From contig CACJOS010000001.1 of NCBI GenBank assembly GCA_902595115.1, positions 48,708 to 112,707 of the forward strand: DNA of 64,000 nucleotides, in the 5' to 3' direction. This stretch comes from an uncultured Pelagibacteraceae bacterium. Lineage in GTDB: Bacteria; Pseudomonadota; Alphaproteobacteria; Pelagibacterales; Pelagibacteraceae. Made by a program: the position numbers and the translations under genes. How positions within the stretch are numbered: position 1 is the first letter of the stretch; every line of letters begins with the position of its first letter. This document shows positions 10,572 to 20,159 of this stretch, piece after piece. The notes beneath the pieces are model-generated. The model searched no databases. It worked only from the letters and a program-made list of their open reading frames with translations, and was not told the origin of the DNA.

Positions 10572-11561
10572 TTATCTGCCAATCTCTGCCATTCTCTCAA
10601 CTGATCTTCTTGCTTTTTCTATTGTCTCTTTACTCATTACAATCTCATTAGTCTCATTTTCTAGACAATCTAAAACTTTTGGAAGAGTTATTCTTTTCAT
10701 GTGTGGACATAAATTGCATGGCCTTATGAATTGAACATTAGGATTATCAATTTGAACATTGTCACTCATCGAGCACTCAGTAACCATCATTACTTTTTCT
10801 GGTTGATTATCCTTTACGTACTTAATCATACCACTTGTTGAGCCAGCAAAATCACTGGCATTAATTACATCAGGAGGACATTCTGGATGCGCTATTATTT
10901 TTATTCCAGGATTATTTTTTCTTATTTCGTTTATTTCTTCATCATTAAATTGTTCGTGAACTTGGCAGGTTCCTTTCCATGAAATTATCTCAACATCAGT
11001 TTGTGAAGCTACATATTTTGCAAGATAATCATCTGGAAGAAAAATTACTTTTTTAACGCCTAAAGAATTTACGATTTTTACAGCATTAGCTGAGGTACAG
11101 CATACATCTGTTTCTGCCTTAACATCTGCAGAGGTGTTTACATATGAAACCACTGGAACCCCAGGGTATTTCTTTTTGAGATTTCTTACGTCCTCGCCGT
11201 TGATTGAAGAAGACAATGAGCAACCAGCTCTCATATCAGGAAGGAAAACTTTTTTTTCAGGGCTCATTAATTTTGCGGTTTCAGCCATAAAATGAACTCC
11301 ACACATAATTATCATATCAGCTTTTGTTTTTGCTGCTTCAACCGCCAGAGCAAGCGAGTCAGCTGAAAAATCAGAGATGCCGTGATAAATTTCTGGGGTT
11401 TGGTAATTATGAGCTAGGATTACTGCATTCTTTTCTTTTTTGAGTTTATTAATTTTGTATATGTATGGAGCATGAACAGCCCATTCTATCTCAGGCATAG
11501 CCTTTGAAATTTTTTTGTAAATTGGATCCGTTGCTTTTCTTATTTCAGAATTAAGTTCCAT
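10572..11561 (-). CDS. nadA: quinolinate synthase
   Basis: It condenses iminoaspartate with dihydroxyacetone phosphate to form quinolinate, using a [4Fe-4S] cluster. At 329 residues it is the usual short form. Cluster ligands are likely the cysteines in 'MIMCGVHFMAETAKLM', 'VTECSMSDN' and 'FIRPCNLCPHMKRITL'. The substrate-binding block 'ILAHNYQTPEIYHGISDFSADSLALA' is near residue 48. The gene heads the nadA-nadC operon and faces the tRNA-Leu gene across about 57 bases. Confidence 0.96.
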   Translation of the reverse strand: MELNSEIRKATDPIYKKISKAMPEIEWAVHAPYIYKINKLKKEKNAVILAHNYQTPEIYHGISDFSADSLALAVEAAKTKADMIIMCGVHFMAETAKLMSPEKKVFLPDMRAGCSLSSSINGEDVRNLKKKYPGVPVVSYVNTSADVKAETDVCCTSANAVKIVNSLGVKKVIFLPDDYLAKYVASQTDVEIISWKGTCQVHEQFNDEEINEIRKNNPGIKIIAHPECPPDVINASDFAGSTSGMIKYVKDNQPEKVMMVTECSMSDNVQIDNPNVQFIRPCNLCPHMKRITLPKVLDCLENETNEIVMSKETIEKARRSVERMAEIGR

Positions 11562-11618
11562 AAGCTAAATCTATCAACTTGCAAGATAATTGTCATTCAC
11601 TTATTCTGCCGCATAAAT

Positions 11619-11704
11619 GCGGTCATGCTGAAATTGGTAGACAGGCACGGTTGAGGGCCGTGTGAGCCTAGCTCATGTGAGTTCAAGTCTCACTGACCGC
11701 ACCA
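11619..11704 (+). tRNA. tRNA-Leu(GAG)
   Basis: The acceptor stem is GCGGTCA (11619-11625) paired with TGACCGC (11694-11700), followed by the discriminator A and an encoded CCA. The anticodon loop TTGAGGG places GAG at positions 34-36, reading CUC/CUU leucine codons. A long variable arm (GAGC-CTA-GCTC type) marks it as class II, and the T arm is GTGAG-TTCAAGT-CTCAC. It sits alone between the divergent nadA and the convergent ygfZ, whose stop is one base past the CCA. Confidence 0.97.
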
Positions 11705-11705
11705 T

Positions 11706-12593
11706 TTAATCGAACCAATTTGGCTTTAAAATTTTGATTTTTGCAGTACCACAACTAAAGTTTTCACCAATCTTAATATCTTGATCTTTAAATTTTATTA
11801 AACCAAAAGGATAATTTTTGTCAATCAATACTTTTCCAAATATTTTATTATTCTGTTTAATTTCATCATCAATCTTTATTTCACCCTCTAAAACCTTAAT
11901 TGGAAATAGCTTTTTAGATTGCTTATTTTTTAATTTAATCCTTGCGGTATTTTCTTGTCCTACATAACATCCTTTTTTAAAATCGAGACCATTAAGTTCC
12001 TCAAAATTACACTCAATACCAAACAATTTATTCTGTAATTTTTCTGTATCTATTTGAGGAATACCAATCTTAAAACTGTGATCATAATATTCTTTAATAC
12101 TTGAGGACTTTAAATTTAGTTTTTTGATAGAAAGATAAAGCTTTTCCAAATTTATAATAATTCTTCCCCCAAGATCAGAATTTCTTGGATCTAAGAATAT
12201 AGGATCAGATCGATATTTAATTGTATTTCCAGTAACATTTTTTGAGTTTTCAAATGATAAAAATTTTTCCTTACTTACTGCAGCTACTACAAATTCATTA
12301 CTTAAATTTAAAATCTCAACTTTAGACCTTAGTTTATATAAGTTAAATTTATTAAATAATTCATTAATTATTTTTTTTTCACAATCAATAAAATATCCCT
12401 CTTTGTGTTTAATGATAATAAAATCGAACAAATATTTACCTTGCGGTGTCAATAATGATGCAAAACAACTATTACTCTCTGAAACTTTGTTTAAATCATT
12501 TGTAATCAGATTTTGAAGAAAATCAAAACAATCATCGCCATTAATATAGAGAACTCCTCTATCTTCTAAAATATAAACTTTATCCACATTCAT
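11706..12593 (-). CDS. ygfZ: folate-binding YgfZ-family protein
   Basis: It belongs to the GcvT-like fold family whose members support Fe-S enzymes (such as MiaB) in a folate-dependent way. The family signature K-G-C-Y-x-G-Q-E is complete ('GLDFKKGCYVGQENTARIKLK', around residue 210), with its essential Cys. The N-terminal 'GDDCFDFLQNLITNDL' block is also typical. The 295-residue length is normal. It lies next to and convergent with tRNA-Leu and divergent from the dihydroorotase gene, with 43 bases between the starts. True GcvT is encoded separately at 48.8 kb and lacks the KGCYxGQE block. Confidence 0.9.
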   Translation of the reverse strand: MNVDKVYILEDRGVLYINGDDCFDFLQNLITNDLNKVSESNSCFASLLTPQGKYLFDFIIIKHKEGYFIDCEKKIINELFNKFNLYKLRSKVEILNLSNEFVVAAVSKEKFLSFENSKNVTGNTIKYRSDPIFLDPRNSDLGGRIIINLEKLYLSIKKLNLKSSSIKEYYDHSFKIGIPQIDTEKLQNKLFGIECNFEELNGLDFKKGCYVGQENTARIKLKNKQSKKLFPIKVLEGEIKIDDEIKQNNKIFGKVLIDKNYPFGLIKFKDQDIKIGENFSCGTAKIKILKPNWFD

Positions 12594-12636
12594 AATTGAT
12601 TATCAGTACTTAATAATATAATTACTATTTTCGAAA

Positions 12637-13947
12637 ATGTTAGATCTTATTATCAAAAATGGCTCATGTTTTATTGAAGGCAAACTTCAAAAGATGGATA
12701 TTGGAGTAAAAAATGCCAAAATTATACAAATTGCAGACAATATATCAGAGGAAGCAAATGAAACTTTTAATGCGCAAAATTTAGTAGTTTTGCCAGGATG
12801 TATGGATACACAAGTACACTTCAGGGAACCAGGTTCAACAGATGCAGAAGATCTACACACGGGAAGCAGAGCAGCAGTAGTAGGAGGTATTACAAGTGTG
12901 TTTGAAATGCCTAATACAAATCCACCGACAACATCGGCAAAAGAATTTAAAAATAAATTAAACTTAGCAAAAAATAGAATGTTCTGTAATTATGCATTTT
13001 ACTTTGGTGCTACACCAGATAACTCTGAGGAACTTGCAAACTTAAAAAGTTTAGAGGGATGTTGTGGGGTAAAATTATTTGCTGGTTCATCTACTGGTAC
13101 TTTGCTTGTTCACAAAGAGGAAGATATTGAAAAAGTATTTAAACATACATCCAAAGTTGTTGCCGTACACTCAGAAGACGAAGACATACTGAACCAAAGA
13201 AAAAAATTAAGAGTTAAAGGAGATGTTAAAAGCCATCCGGTTTGGAGAAATGAGGAATGTGCAATCTCATCTACTAGAAGAATCGTAAAGATTGCAATAA
13301 GATTAAATAAACAAGCACATATACTTCATATAACTACTAAAGAAGAAATTGATTTTTTATCACAACATAAAGGAAATATTACTTTTGAAATTACTCCACA
13401 ACATTTAACAATTTATGCACCAGATTGTTATGAGGAATTAGGAACATTTGCACAAATGAATCCACCTATAAGAGATAAATCTCACTATGATCGTTTATGG
13501 TATGCTATTAGAAATAATTATAACGATACAATTGGGTCAGATCACGCGCCACATTTAGCTGAAAATAAAAAAAAAGAGTACCCAGATTCTCCATCAGGGA
13601 TGCCAGGTGTACAAACCTTATTACCCGTAATGTTAAATCATATAAATGATGGTAAATTAAAACTTGAACAATTAATCAAATTAGTATGTGAAAACCCCGT
13701 TAAAATTTTTGGAATTCAAAATAAAGGTTTTATAAAAAAAGATTTCGATGCCGATTTTACAATAGTTGACATGAACAAAGAGATTGAAATCAAAAATGAA
13801 AAAATTGAGAGCAAATGTAAATGGTCGCCTTTTAATGGAAAAAAATTTAAAGGTTGTCCAGTCGCAACAATAATAGGTGGAAAAATAAAAGTTAAAGATG
13901 GTAAAATATTAGGTGAAGCTGAGGGAGCACCTTTAGTGTTTAAATGA
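12637..13947 (+). CDS. pyrC: dihydroorotase (class I type)
   Basis: It is predicted to close carbamoyl aspartate to dihydroorotate in pyrimidine synthesis. The 436-residue amidohydrolase has 'VLPGCMDTQVHFREPGSTDAEDL', 'GGITSVFEMPNTNPPTT', the likely carboxylated Lys in 'GCCGVKLFAGSSTG', zinc-binding His in 'VAVHSEDED' and 'QAHILHITTKEE', and the catalytic Asp in 'IGSDHAPHLAENKK'. The first metal ligand of the usual H-x-H is Gln here (Q-V-H), a variant also remembered from other alphaproteobacterial dihydroorotases. Hydantoinase or allantoinase are less likely given the PNTNPPTT and SDHAPH blocks. Its stop overlaps the next gene by 4 bases (ATGA). Confidence 0.86.
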   Translation: MLDLIIKNGSCFIEGKLQKMDIGVKNAKIIQIADNISEEANETFNAQNLVVLPGCMDTQVHFREPGSTDAEDLHTGSRAAVVGGITSVFEMPNTNPPTTSAKEFKNKLNLAKNRMFCNYAFYFGATPDNSEELANLKSLEGCCGVKLFAGSSTGTLLVHKEEDIEKVFKHTSKVVAVHSEDEDILNQRKKLRVKGDVKSHPVWRNEECAISSTRRIVKIAIRLNKQAHILHITTKEEIDFLSQHKGNITFEITPQHLTIYAPDCYEELGTFAQMNPPIRDKSHYDRLWYAIRNNYNDTIGSDHAPHLAENKKKEYPDSPSGMPGVQTLLPVMLNHINDGKLKLEQLIKLVCENPVKIFGIQNKGFIKKDFDADFTIVDMNKEIEIKNEKIESKCKWSPFNGKKFKGCPVATIIGGKIKVKDGKILGEAEGAPLVFK

Positions 13948-14744
13948 GATTAAAACCCTTAGTAACGGTTTTAATAAACAATTACAATAAAGAAAAATAT
14001 TGCTATAAGTCAGTAAAATCTGTTTTAGATCAAAGTTATAAAAAAATTGAAATAATTTTTTTTGACGATGGTTCAAAAGACGCGTCTTTAAAAAAAATCA
14101 ATCAATTCAGAAAAAAAATAAAAGTAATTAAAAACCTCAAAAGAGGAAAATTTTTTTCATATAATCAACTTTCAGCAATTAAAAGATCGTTACTGAAAAG
14201 TAAAGGAGATATAATTTGTATTTTGGACTCTGATGATTTTTTCGAGAAAAAAAAAGTTGGAAAAATAGTGGAGTATTTTTCAAAAAATAAGTCTGCTCAA
14301 ATACTTTGTGATAGACCTAGACTATATTACGATAAAACTAAAATTATTGATGAGGATATAAGTTATTTTCAGAAAAGTCATAAATGGCCTAAATTTCCAC
14401 CAACAAGCTGTCTAAGCTTCAAAAAAAAAAGTTTAAAAAAAGCATTAAATATTATTTCAAAAAAGAAATTCGAAGAATTATGGTTTGATTTTAGAATTGT
14501 TACATACTTTTCCCTTAAAAAAAAACAATTTAATGTTTTAAATGAACATTTAACATTTTATAGACAAGACATTTCCAGTTTTGATAAGAAATACAAAAAA
14601 TTTTATAATTTAAATTGGTGGCGTAGAAGAAACCAAGCATTTGAGTTTCTTGGAGATTTAGATCAAAAATCTTATAGGAAGAATTTTTTTACGATTGATT
14701 TTGCTGTTACAAAATTAATCAACAAAATATTTACTTTTTTTTGA
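13944..14744 (+). CDS. family 2 glycosyltransferase
   Basis: It is a GT-A fold sugar transferase of 266 residues; donor and acceptor cannot be read from the sequence. 'PLVTVLINNYNKEKYCYKSVKSVLDQSY' is the canonical N-terminal strand-helix, 'EIIFFDDGSKD' the nucleotide-binding Asp region, and 'IICILDSDDFFE' the D-x-D-type metal site. The middle and C-terminal parts are very lysine-rich and lack clear membrane segments, so it is probably soluble or peripheral. The start overlaps the dihydroorotase stop, which suggests cotranscription rather than shared function. It is convergent with the acyl-CoA synthetase gene. Confidence 0.82.
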   Translation: MRLKPLVTVLINNYNKEKYCYKSVKSVLDQSYKKIEIIFFDDGSKDASLKKINQFRKKIKVIKNLKRGKFFSYNQLSAIKRSLLKSKGDIICILDSDDFFEKKKVGKIVEYFSKNKSAQILCDRPRLYYDKTKIIDEDISYFQKSHKWPKFPPTSCLSFKKKSLKKALNIISKKKFEELWFDFRIVTYFSLKKKQFNVLNEHLTFYRQDISSFDKKYKKFYNLNWWRRRNQAFEFLGDLDQKSYRKNFFTIDFAVTKLINKIFTFF

Positions 14745-14765
14745 GATTTTATTGATTAATTGTTT

Positions 14766-16661
14766 TTATTTTAAAATATTATTTTTTATCAAATCTTCTT
14801 TAATTTCGGTAAGTATCATTGGATCATCAATAGTTGCAGGCATTTTATACTCCTCTTTATCTGCAATTTTCCTTATTGTACCTCTTAAGACTTTTCCCGA
14901 CCTAGTCTTGGGTAATCTTTTCACAACAAGTGTAGTTTTAAAAGCTGCTACAGGACCAACTTTGTTTCTTACCATTTGAATACACTCTTTTGAAATTGTA
15001 TCGTTGTCCTTCGTTACTCCTGCTTTCAAAGCAATTAAACCAATAGGCAATTGACCTTTTAATTGATCTTTTATTCCAATCACTGCACATTCAGCAACAG
15101 ATTGATGCTCTGACAAAACTTCCTCTATAGCACCAGTCGAAAGTCTGTGGCCAGCAACATTAATAATATCATCAGTTCTAGACATAATCCAAATATAGCC
15201 ATCTTCATCAATGTGACCTGCATCATATGTTTGATAGTAACCTTTGTAGTTAGTCATATAATTTTCCTCATATCTTTTATCTGCATTCCACAAAGTAGGA
15301 AAAGTTCCAGGAGGTAAAGGAAGTTTAACAACTATATCTCCCATCTCATTGGGTTTTGCTAATGATTGATCTGGTTTAATAATTTTAACATCATAACCAG
15401 GTACAGCCTTACAAGCTGAACCATATTTTGTTTTCATCATTTCTATTCCGGTACAATTAGAACTGATTGCCCAACTAGTCTCAGTTTGCCACCAATGATC
15501 TATCACAGGAACTTTTAAAAGAGATTCTGCCCATTTAATTGTATCTGGATCAGCTCTCTCTCCAGCTAGAAAAAGTGCTTCAAATTTACTTAAATCATAT
15601 TTAGAAAAGAATTTCCCATCAGGATCCTCTTTTTTTATAGCTCTAAAAGCAGTTGGAGCAGTAAATAAAGATTTTACTTTGTATTCAGATATTATTTTCC
15701 AGAAGGCACCTGCATCAGGAGTACCTACAGGTTTCCCTTCGAAAAGTACGGTTGTACATCCCTTAAACAATGGAGCATAAACAATGTAAGAGTGCCCCAC
15801 TATCCATCCAATATCACTTGCTGACCACCAAACGTCATCAGTATCTATGTTATAAATATTTTTCATAGTCCATTTTAAAGCAACTATATGTCCACCAATG
15901 TCTCTTACAATACCTTTAGGCACTCCTGTAGTACCAGAGGTGTATAGAATATAAGCGAACTCATTTGAATTCATCTCCACACAATCAACCTCTTTAGCAT
16001 TTGACAATGCTTCATCCCAGCTTATCTCCATTGGAGCATTTAATTTTATCTCATGACCCTCTCTTTGAAATAAAATCATTTTATCTGGTTTGTGACTAGC
16101 AAGTTTAAGCGCTTCATCAACTAAAGGTTTATACTCAACTGTTCTTCCAGGTTCAAATCCGCATGACGCTGTAACTAACAGTTTAGCCTTACTGTCATCA
16201 ATTCTACTTGCAAGTTCGTTTGAGGCAAATCCTCCGAAGACAACTGAGTGTATAGCTCCAATCCTACCACAAGCAAGCATTGCAACGACCGCCTCAGGTA
16301 TCATTGGCATATAAATAATTATCCTGTCACCTTTATTAATACCCTGACTCCTTAATGCACCTGCAAACTTAGAAACTTTTGACCTTAATTCATTGTAACT
16401 AAACTGTTTTTTGTTTCCTGTGATAGGGCTATCATAAATTAAAGCGGTTTTATTACCTCTGCCTTGATCAATGTGAACATCTAATGCGTTATAACAGGTG
16501 TTTGTAACACCATCGCTGTACCATTTGTAGAATGGAGGGTTGTCTTTATTTAATATTTTGGTTGGTTTTTTAAACCAAAAAACATCTTCAGATATTTTTT
16601 TCCAGAATTCCTCTGGATTTTTTAGTGAATCTTCGTAAATTTTGTTAAAACTTGAACTCAT
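14766..16661 (-). CDS. prpE: propionyl-CoA synthetase (acetyl-CoA synthetase-like)
   Basis: It is an AMP-forming acyl-CoA synthetase of 631 residues activating a short-chain carboxylic acid, most likely propionate or acetate. The adenylation motif 'YILYTSGTTGVPKGIVRD' and the later 'WWQTETSWAI', 'GYYQTYDAGHIDEDGY' and 'PKTRSGKVLRGTIRKI' (with the C-terminal acetylatable Lys) are intact. 'ASCGFEPGRTVEYKPLVDEAL' resembles PrpE more than Acs, so propionate is the preferred guess. It is transcribed away from proteorhodopsin, with about 200 bases between the two starts. Confidence 0.85.
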   Translation of the reverse strand: MSSSFNKIYEDSLKNPEEFWKKISEDVFWFKKPTKILNKDNPPFYKWYSDGVTNTCYNALDVHIDQGRGNKTALIYDSPITGNKKQFSYNELRSKVSKFAGALRSQGINKGDRIIIYMPMIPEAVVAMLACGRIGAIHSVVFGGFASNELASRIDDSKAKLLVTASCGFEPGRTVEYKPLVDEALKLASHKPDKMILFQREGHEIKLNAPMEISWDEALSNAKEVDCVEMNSNEFAYILYTSGTTGVPKGIVRDIGGHIVALKWTMKNIYNIDTDDVWWSASDIGWIVGHSYIVYAPLFKGCTTVLFEGKPVGTPDAGAFWKIISEYKVKSLFTAPTAFRAIKKEDPDGKFFSKYDLSKFEALFLAGERADPDTIKWAESLLKVPVIDHWWQTETSWAISSNCTGIEMMKTKYGSACKAVPGYDVKIIKPDQSLAKPNEMGDIVVKLPLPPGTFPTLWNADKRYEENYMTNYKGYYQTYDAGHIDEDGYIWIMSRTDDIINVAGHRLSTGAIEEVLSEHQSVAECAVIGIKDQLKGQLPIGLIALKAGVTKDNDTISKECIQMVRNKVGPVAAFKTTLVVKRLPKTRSGKVLRGTIRKIADKEEYKMPATIDDPMILTEIKEDLIKNNILK

Positions 16662-16864
16662 AATATATGACTCGAATTTGTTAGTATTTTTAGTACCTTG
16701 GTTGTATTAAATTTCAAAAACACAGTAAAATCAATACTTATTAGAGGTAAAAAAGTCTTCTATTAACTATTTTTATTTGGTAATTAACCCCTAACTTCGC
16801 AGTAAGTAATCTTACTGCTGTAGTTTATATAAACTATAAAAACTAACTAATGAGGGAGTTTTTT
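16662..16864 (+). promoter_or_regulatory. proteorhodopsin upstream region with two adjacent palindromes
   Basis: This 203-base gap separates prpE and proteorhodopsin. It holds a perfect inverted repeat, GCAGTAAG-TAAT-CTTACTGC (16799-16818), then after two bases a perfect 16-base palindrome TAGTTTATATAAACTA (16821-16836). A -10-like TATAAA is at 16835-16840, so both palindromes would overlap the promoter core. A strong Shine-Dalgarno sequence GAGGGAG (16852-16858) lies 6 bases before the ATG at 16865; most genes here have no such site. The rest of the gap shows no other clear element. Confidence 0.55.
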
Positions 16865-17635
16865 ATGAAAAAACTTAAAACGCTAGCTATAGCTTTATTT
16901 GCTCTTGTTGGAGCAACTACAGCGGCTAACGCAGCAACAGCCTTTTTAGCTACGGATGATTTCGTTGGAATTTCATTCTGGTTAATTTCAATGGGTATGT
17001 TGGCAGCTACAGCGTTTTTCTTTATGGAGCAAGCTAATGTTAGCACTCAGTGGAGAAAATCAGTAAACGTAGCTGGACTAGTAACTGGTATAGCATTCAT
17101 TCACTATATGTACATGAGAGCAGTATGGGTTGAAACAGGTGATACTCCAACTGTTTACAGATATATTGACTGGTTAATTACTGTACCACTTCAGTTAATA
17201 GAATTTTATTTAATTCTAGCTGCAGTTAAAAAAGTTCCAACTGGAATATTCTGGAGAATCTTAATTGGTTCTTTAGTAATGTTAGTAGGTGGATATTTAG
17301 GAGAAGCTGGATTCATCAACCCTATGCTTGGTTTCATTATCGGTATGGCGGGATGGATTTACATCCTTTATGAAATATTTTCAGGAGAAGCAGGAAAAGT
17401 TGTTTCTAAATCTGGAAATAAATCACTTGCAACAGCATTTGGTGCTTTAAGAATGATCGTTACAGTAGGTTGGGCTATTTACCCACTAGGTTATGTATTT
17501 GGTTACCTAACAGGTGGTATTGATGCTAACTCACTAAACGTGATTTACAACTTAGCAGACTTTGTTAATAAGATCGCATTCGGTGTTATTATTTGGTCTT
17601 GTGCAGTTGCGAACTCTGGAAGAAGCAGAGCTTAA
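16865..17635 (+). CDS. blue-absorbing proteorhodopsin
   Basis: It is a light-driven outward proton pump, retinal-bound, in the inner membrane. The protein is 256 residues with a cleavable signal peptide (about 22 residues ending 'ATTAANA') and seven membrane helices. Key residues are proton acceptor Asp102 in 'RYIDWL', its partner His80, donor Glu113 and retinal-Schiff-base Lys236 in 'FVNKIAFG'. They are equivalent to D97, H75, E108 and K231 of the first-described marine pigment. Gln110 occupies the spectral tuning site (position 105), which indicates blue absorption. The start was chosen over an ATG 15 bases upstream because that ATG overlaps the Shine-Dalgarno sequence. No retinal synthesis genes are in this window. 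Confidence 0.98.
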   Translation: MKKLKTLAIALFALVGATTAANAATAFLATDDFVGISFWLISMGMLAATAFFFMEQANVSTQWRKSVNVAGLVTGIAFIHYMYMRAVWVETGDTPTVYRYIDWLITVPLQLIEFYLILAAVKKVPTGIFWRILIGSLVMLVGGYLGEAGFINPMLGFIIGMAGWIYILYEIFSGEAGKVVSKSGNKSLATAFGALRMIVTVGWAIYPLGYVFGYLTGGIDANSLNVIYNLADFVNKIAFGVIIWSCAVANSGRSRA

Positions 17636-17649
17636 TTCTAGAGAGTTAA

Positions 17650-18032
<383 letters not shown>

Positions 18033-18033
<1 letters not shown>

Positions 18034-19052
18034 TGATTAAAACTGATGCGTTGATTATTGGAGCTGGTCCAACAGGATTATTTACGGCACATCAATTAAA
18101 ATTGATTGGTCTTGACTGTGAGATTGTTGACAATCTTGATAAGATAGGTGGTCAATGTATTGAACTATATCCTGATAAACCTATTTATGATATTCCAGCA
18201 ATCCCAGAATGCACTGGAGAAGAATTAACCAATAATCTTTTAGACCAATTGAAACCTTTTAATGTAAAGTTCCATTTAGGTGAAAGAGTAGATGAATTAA
18301 AAAAAGATAATGATAAATGGAAGGTAAAAACAAATAAAGGAACAGAGTTTGAAACCCCAAATGTAATTATTGCAGGAGGAGTTGGATCCTTTGAACCTAG
18401 AAAATTTCCACCTAAAGAATGTGAACAATTTGAAAATAAAACAATCTTGTATTCTATTAAAGATAAAAAAATATTTGATGGTAAAACAGTATCTATTTTT
18501 GGTGGCGGAGACAGCGCACTAGATTGGGCTTTAGAATTATCAAAAAAATCTAAAGTTTACCTAATACATAGACGAGATGAATTTAGAGCAGCTCAGGCTA
18601 CAGTTGACAAAGTAAAAGAACTTTCAAACGCTGGCAAAATCAATTTAATTACGAATTCTCAGCTTAAGACCGTAAGTGGTAATGGCAAGCTTGAAGAAAT
18701 AGAGATTGAGAATGACAATAAAGAGACCAAAAAACTAAAAACAGACTTCGCGCTTGGTTTTTTTGGTCTTATTATGCAGCTAGGCCCAATTGCTAATTGG
18801 GGGCTAAATTTAAATAAAAAAACTGTGGAAGTAGATACAGAAAAGTTTGAGACCAATCAAAGAGGGATATATGCAGTTGGTGATATTTGTAACTATCCTG
18901 GTAAACTTAAGTTAATTTTATCCGGATTCCATGAAGGTGCCCTTGCAGCTAGAGCATGTTTTAAATTAGCAAGACCAAATGAAAAATATAGATTTGAATT
19001 CACTACATCATCAAAAACAATAAAGAATAGACTTGGTGTGAAAAGTGATTGA
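18033..19052 (+). CDS. ferredoxin--NADP+ reductase, thioredoxin-reductase-like type
   Basis: It is a two-dinucleotide-domain flavoprotein of 339 residues. The FAD motif is 'ALIIGAGPTGLFTAHQLKL' and the NAD(P)H motif 'VSIFGGGDSALDWALEL'. 'HRRDEFRAA' suggests NADPH preference through its arginines. The C-x-x-C redox pair of true thioredoxin reductases is missing, which is the hallmark of the TrxR-like FNR class (EC 1.18.1.2). 'GIYAVGDICNYPGKLKLILSGFHEGALAAR' is the C-terminal FAD-binding block. The overlap with the ferredoxin gene upstream supports the redox-partner role. Confidence 0.9.
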
Positions 19053-19668
19053 GTTATTTGCGGCTGATACTCCAAACGGAAAAAAAATTAGTATTATGCT
19101 TGAGGAAATCAAGCTTCCTTACAAAGTTACAAAAGTTAATCTTTCAGAAGGTGAACAATTTAAAGAAGACTTCGTAAAGACAAGTCCATTCAGCAAAATT
19201 CCAGTTATAAAGGATAGTGATAACGATAAAAGTGTTTTTGGATCAGGTGCAATTTTAATATATTTGGCTGATAAAACTCAAAAATTTTATCACAGAGAAA
19301 ACAAAACAAATATTGACGAATGGTTAATGGCACAAATGGGATTGGTTGGACCACAAATTGGAGCCTACCATCACTTCTATCATTTTAATAAAGGTAAAAG
19401 TAAATATAGTGAAGAGAGATATTTCAAAATAACAAAAGATTTATATCAAAGATTAAATGATAGATTGTCAGTGTCTAAATATCTTGCAGGAGATGATTAT
19501 ACAATAGCAGATATAGCTACATGGCCTTGGGTAGCAAGACATCAATGGCATGATATTGGTTTAAGTAATTATTCAAGTTTATGTAAATGGTATGAAGAAA
19601 TTTCAAAGAGAGAAGCAGTTATAAAGGGATATAATTTTATGGGAGGTGGAGAAATCCCAAAACCTTAA
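19045..19668 (+). CDS. glutathione S-transferase-like protein (YfcG/YghU group)
   Basis: This 207-residue protein has a thioredoxin-fold N-terminal domain ('IELFAADTPNGKKISIMLEE', 'SPFSKIPVI', and the 'FGSGAILIYLADK' glutathione-gamma-glutamyl site) and an all-helical C-terminal domain ('YLAGDDYTIADIATWPWVARH'). The T-P-N-G-x-K pattern resembles the Nu-class disulfide-bond reductases YfcG and YghU rather than classical conjugating enzymes. Translation appears to start at a GTG (19045) inside the reductase gene, an 8-base overlap; no ATG would preserve the first beta strand. This makes a three-gene unit of ferredoxin, reductase and GST. Its end overlaps the convergent dksA-like gene by 4 bases. 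Confidence 0.83.
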   Translation: MIELFAADTPNGKKISIMLEEIKLPYKVTKVNLSEGEQFKEDFVKTSPFSKIPVIKDSDNDKSVFGSGAILIYLADKTQKFYHRENKTNIDEWLMAQMGLVGPQIGAYHHFYHFNKGKSKYSEERYFKITKDLYQRLNDRLSVSKYLAGDDYTIADIATWPWVARHQWHDIGLSNYSSLCKWYEEISKREAVIKGYNFMGGGEIPKP

Positions 19669-20081
19669 TCGTCAGCGTAAACTTTCTCATCTTTTTCATG
19701 CTTTTCTTGTGCAGCAATACAAAGTGTAGCAATTGGTCTTGCCATTAATCTTTTTAAACCGATTGGTTCTGCTGTTTCCTCACAGAAACCATAAGTCCCA
19801 TCTTTTATTTTTTTGAGGGCTGAATCTATTTTTGAGATCAATTTAATTTGTCTATTGATTGCTCTCATTTCTACATTTTTTTCAGTATATGAACTTGCTT
19901 GATCGACTATATCTGCAGATGTACTATTATCATCAAGAGAACTATTGTAGAGGGCTTCATTATTAGTTCTTACTAAATCTTTTTTCCATTCAGTGAGTTT
20001 ATTTTTAAAAAATAGCTTATGCTTTTCGCACATATACTTCTCTGATTCTTTTGGAATATAGTTTTTTGATATCTTGACCAT
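19665..20081 (-). CDS. dksA: DksA/TraR-family RNA polymerase-binding regulator
   Basis: It is a 138-residue relative of DksA, which acts with ppGpp in the RNA polymerase secondary channel. It has a long coiled-coil region (roughly residues 20-90) whose tip includes 'SADIVDQAS', comparable to the acidic DxxDxA tip. It ends in the zinc-finger-like segment 'YGFCEETAEPIGLKRLMARPIATLCIAAQEKHEK'. The finger is degenerate: C-x2-T and C-x2-A in place of two C-x2-C pairs, as in several alphaproteobacterial DksA proteins. A folded C-terminal domain without stable zinc binding is likely. It is divergent from the GT39 gene. Confidence 0.88.
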   Translation of the reverse strand: MVKISKNYIPKESEKYMCEKHKLFFKNKLTEWKKDLVRTNNEALYNSSLDDNSTSADIVDQASSYTEKNVEMRAINRQIKLISKIDSALKKIKDGTYGFCEETAEPIGLKRLMARPIATLCIAAQEKHEKDEKVYADD

Positions 20082-20159
20082 GTTAACGTTTTAAGCGCTG
20101 GCAGTATATTCAGCAAATAGGTAGTGTCAAGCTAGCTTTAATTGTGTAAATTCATACAA

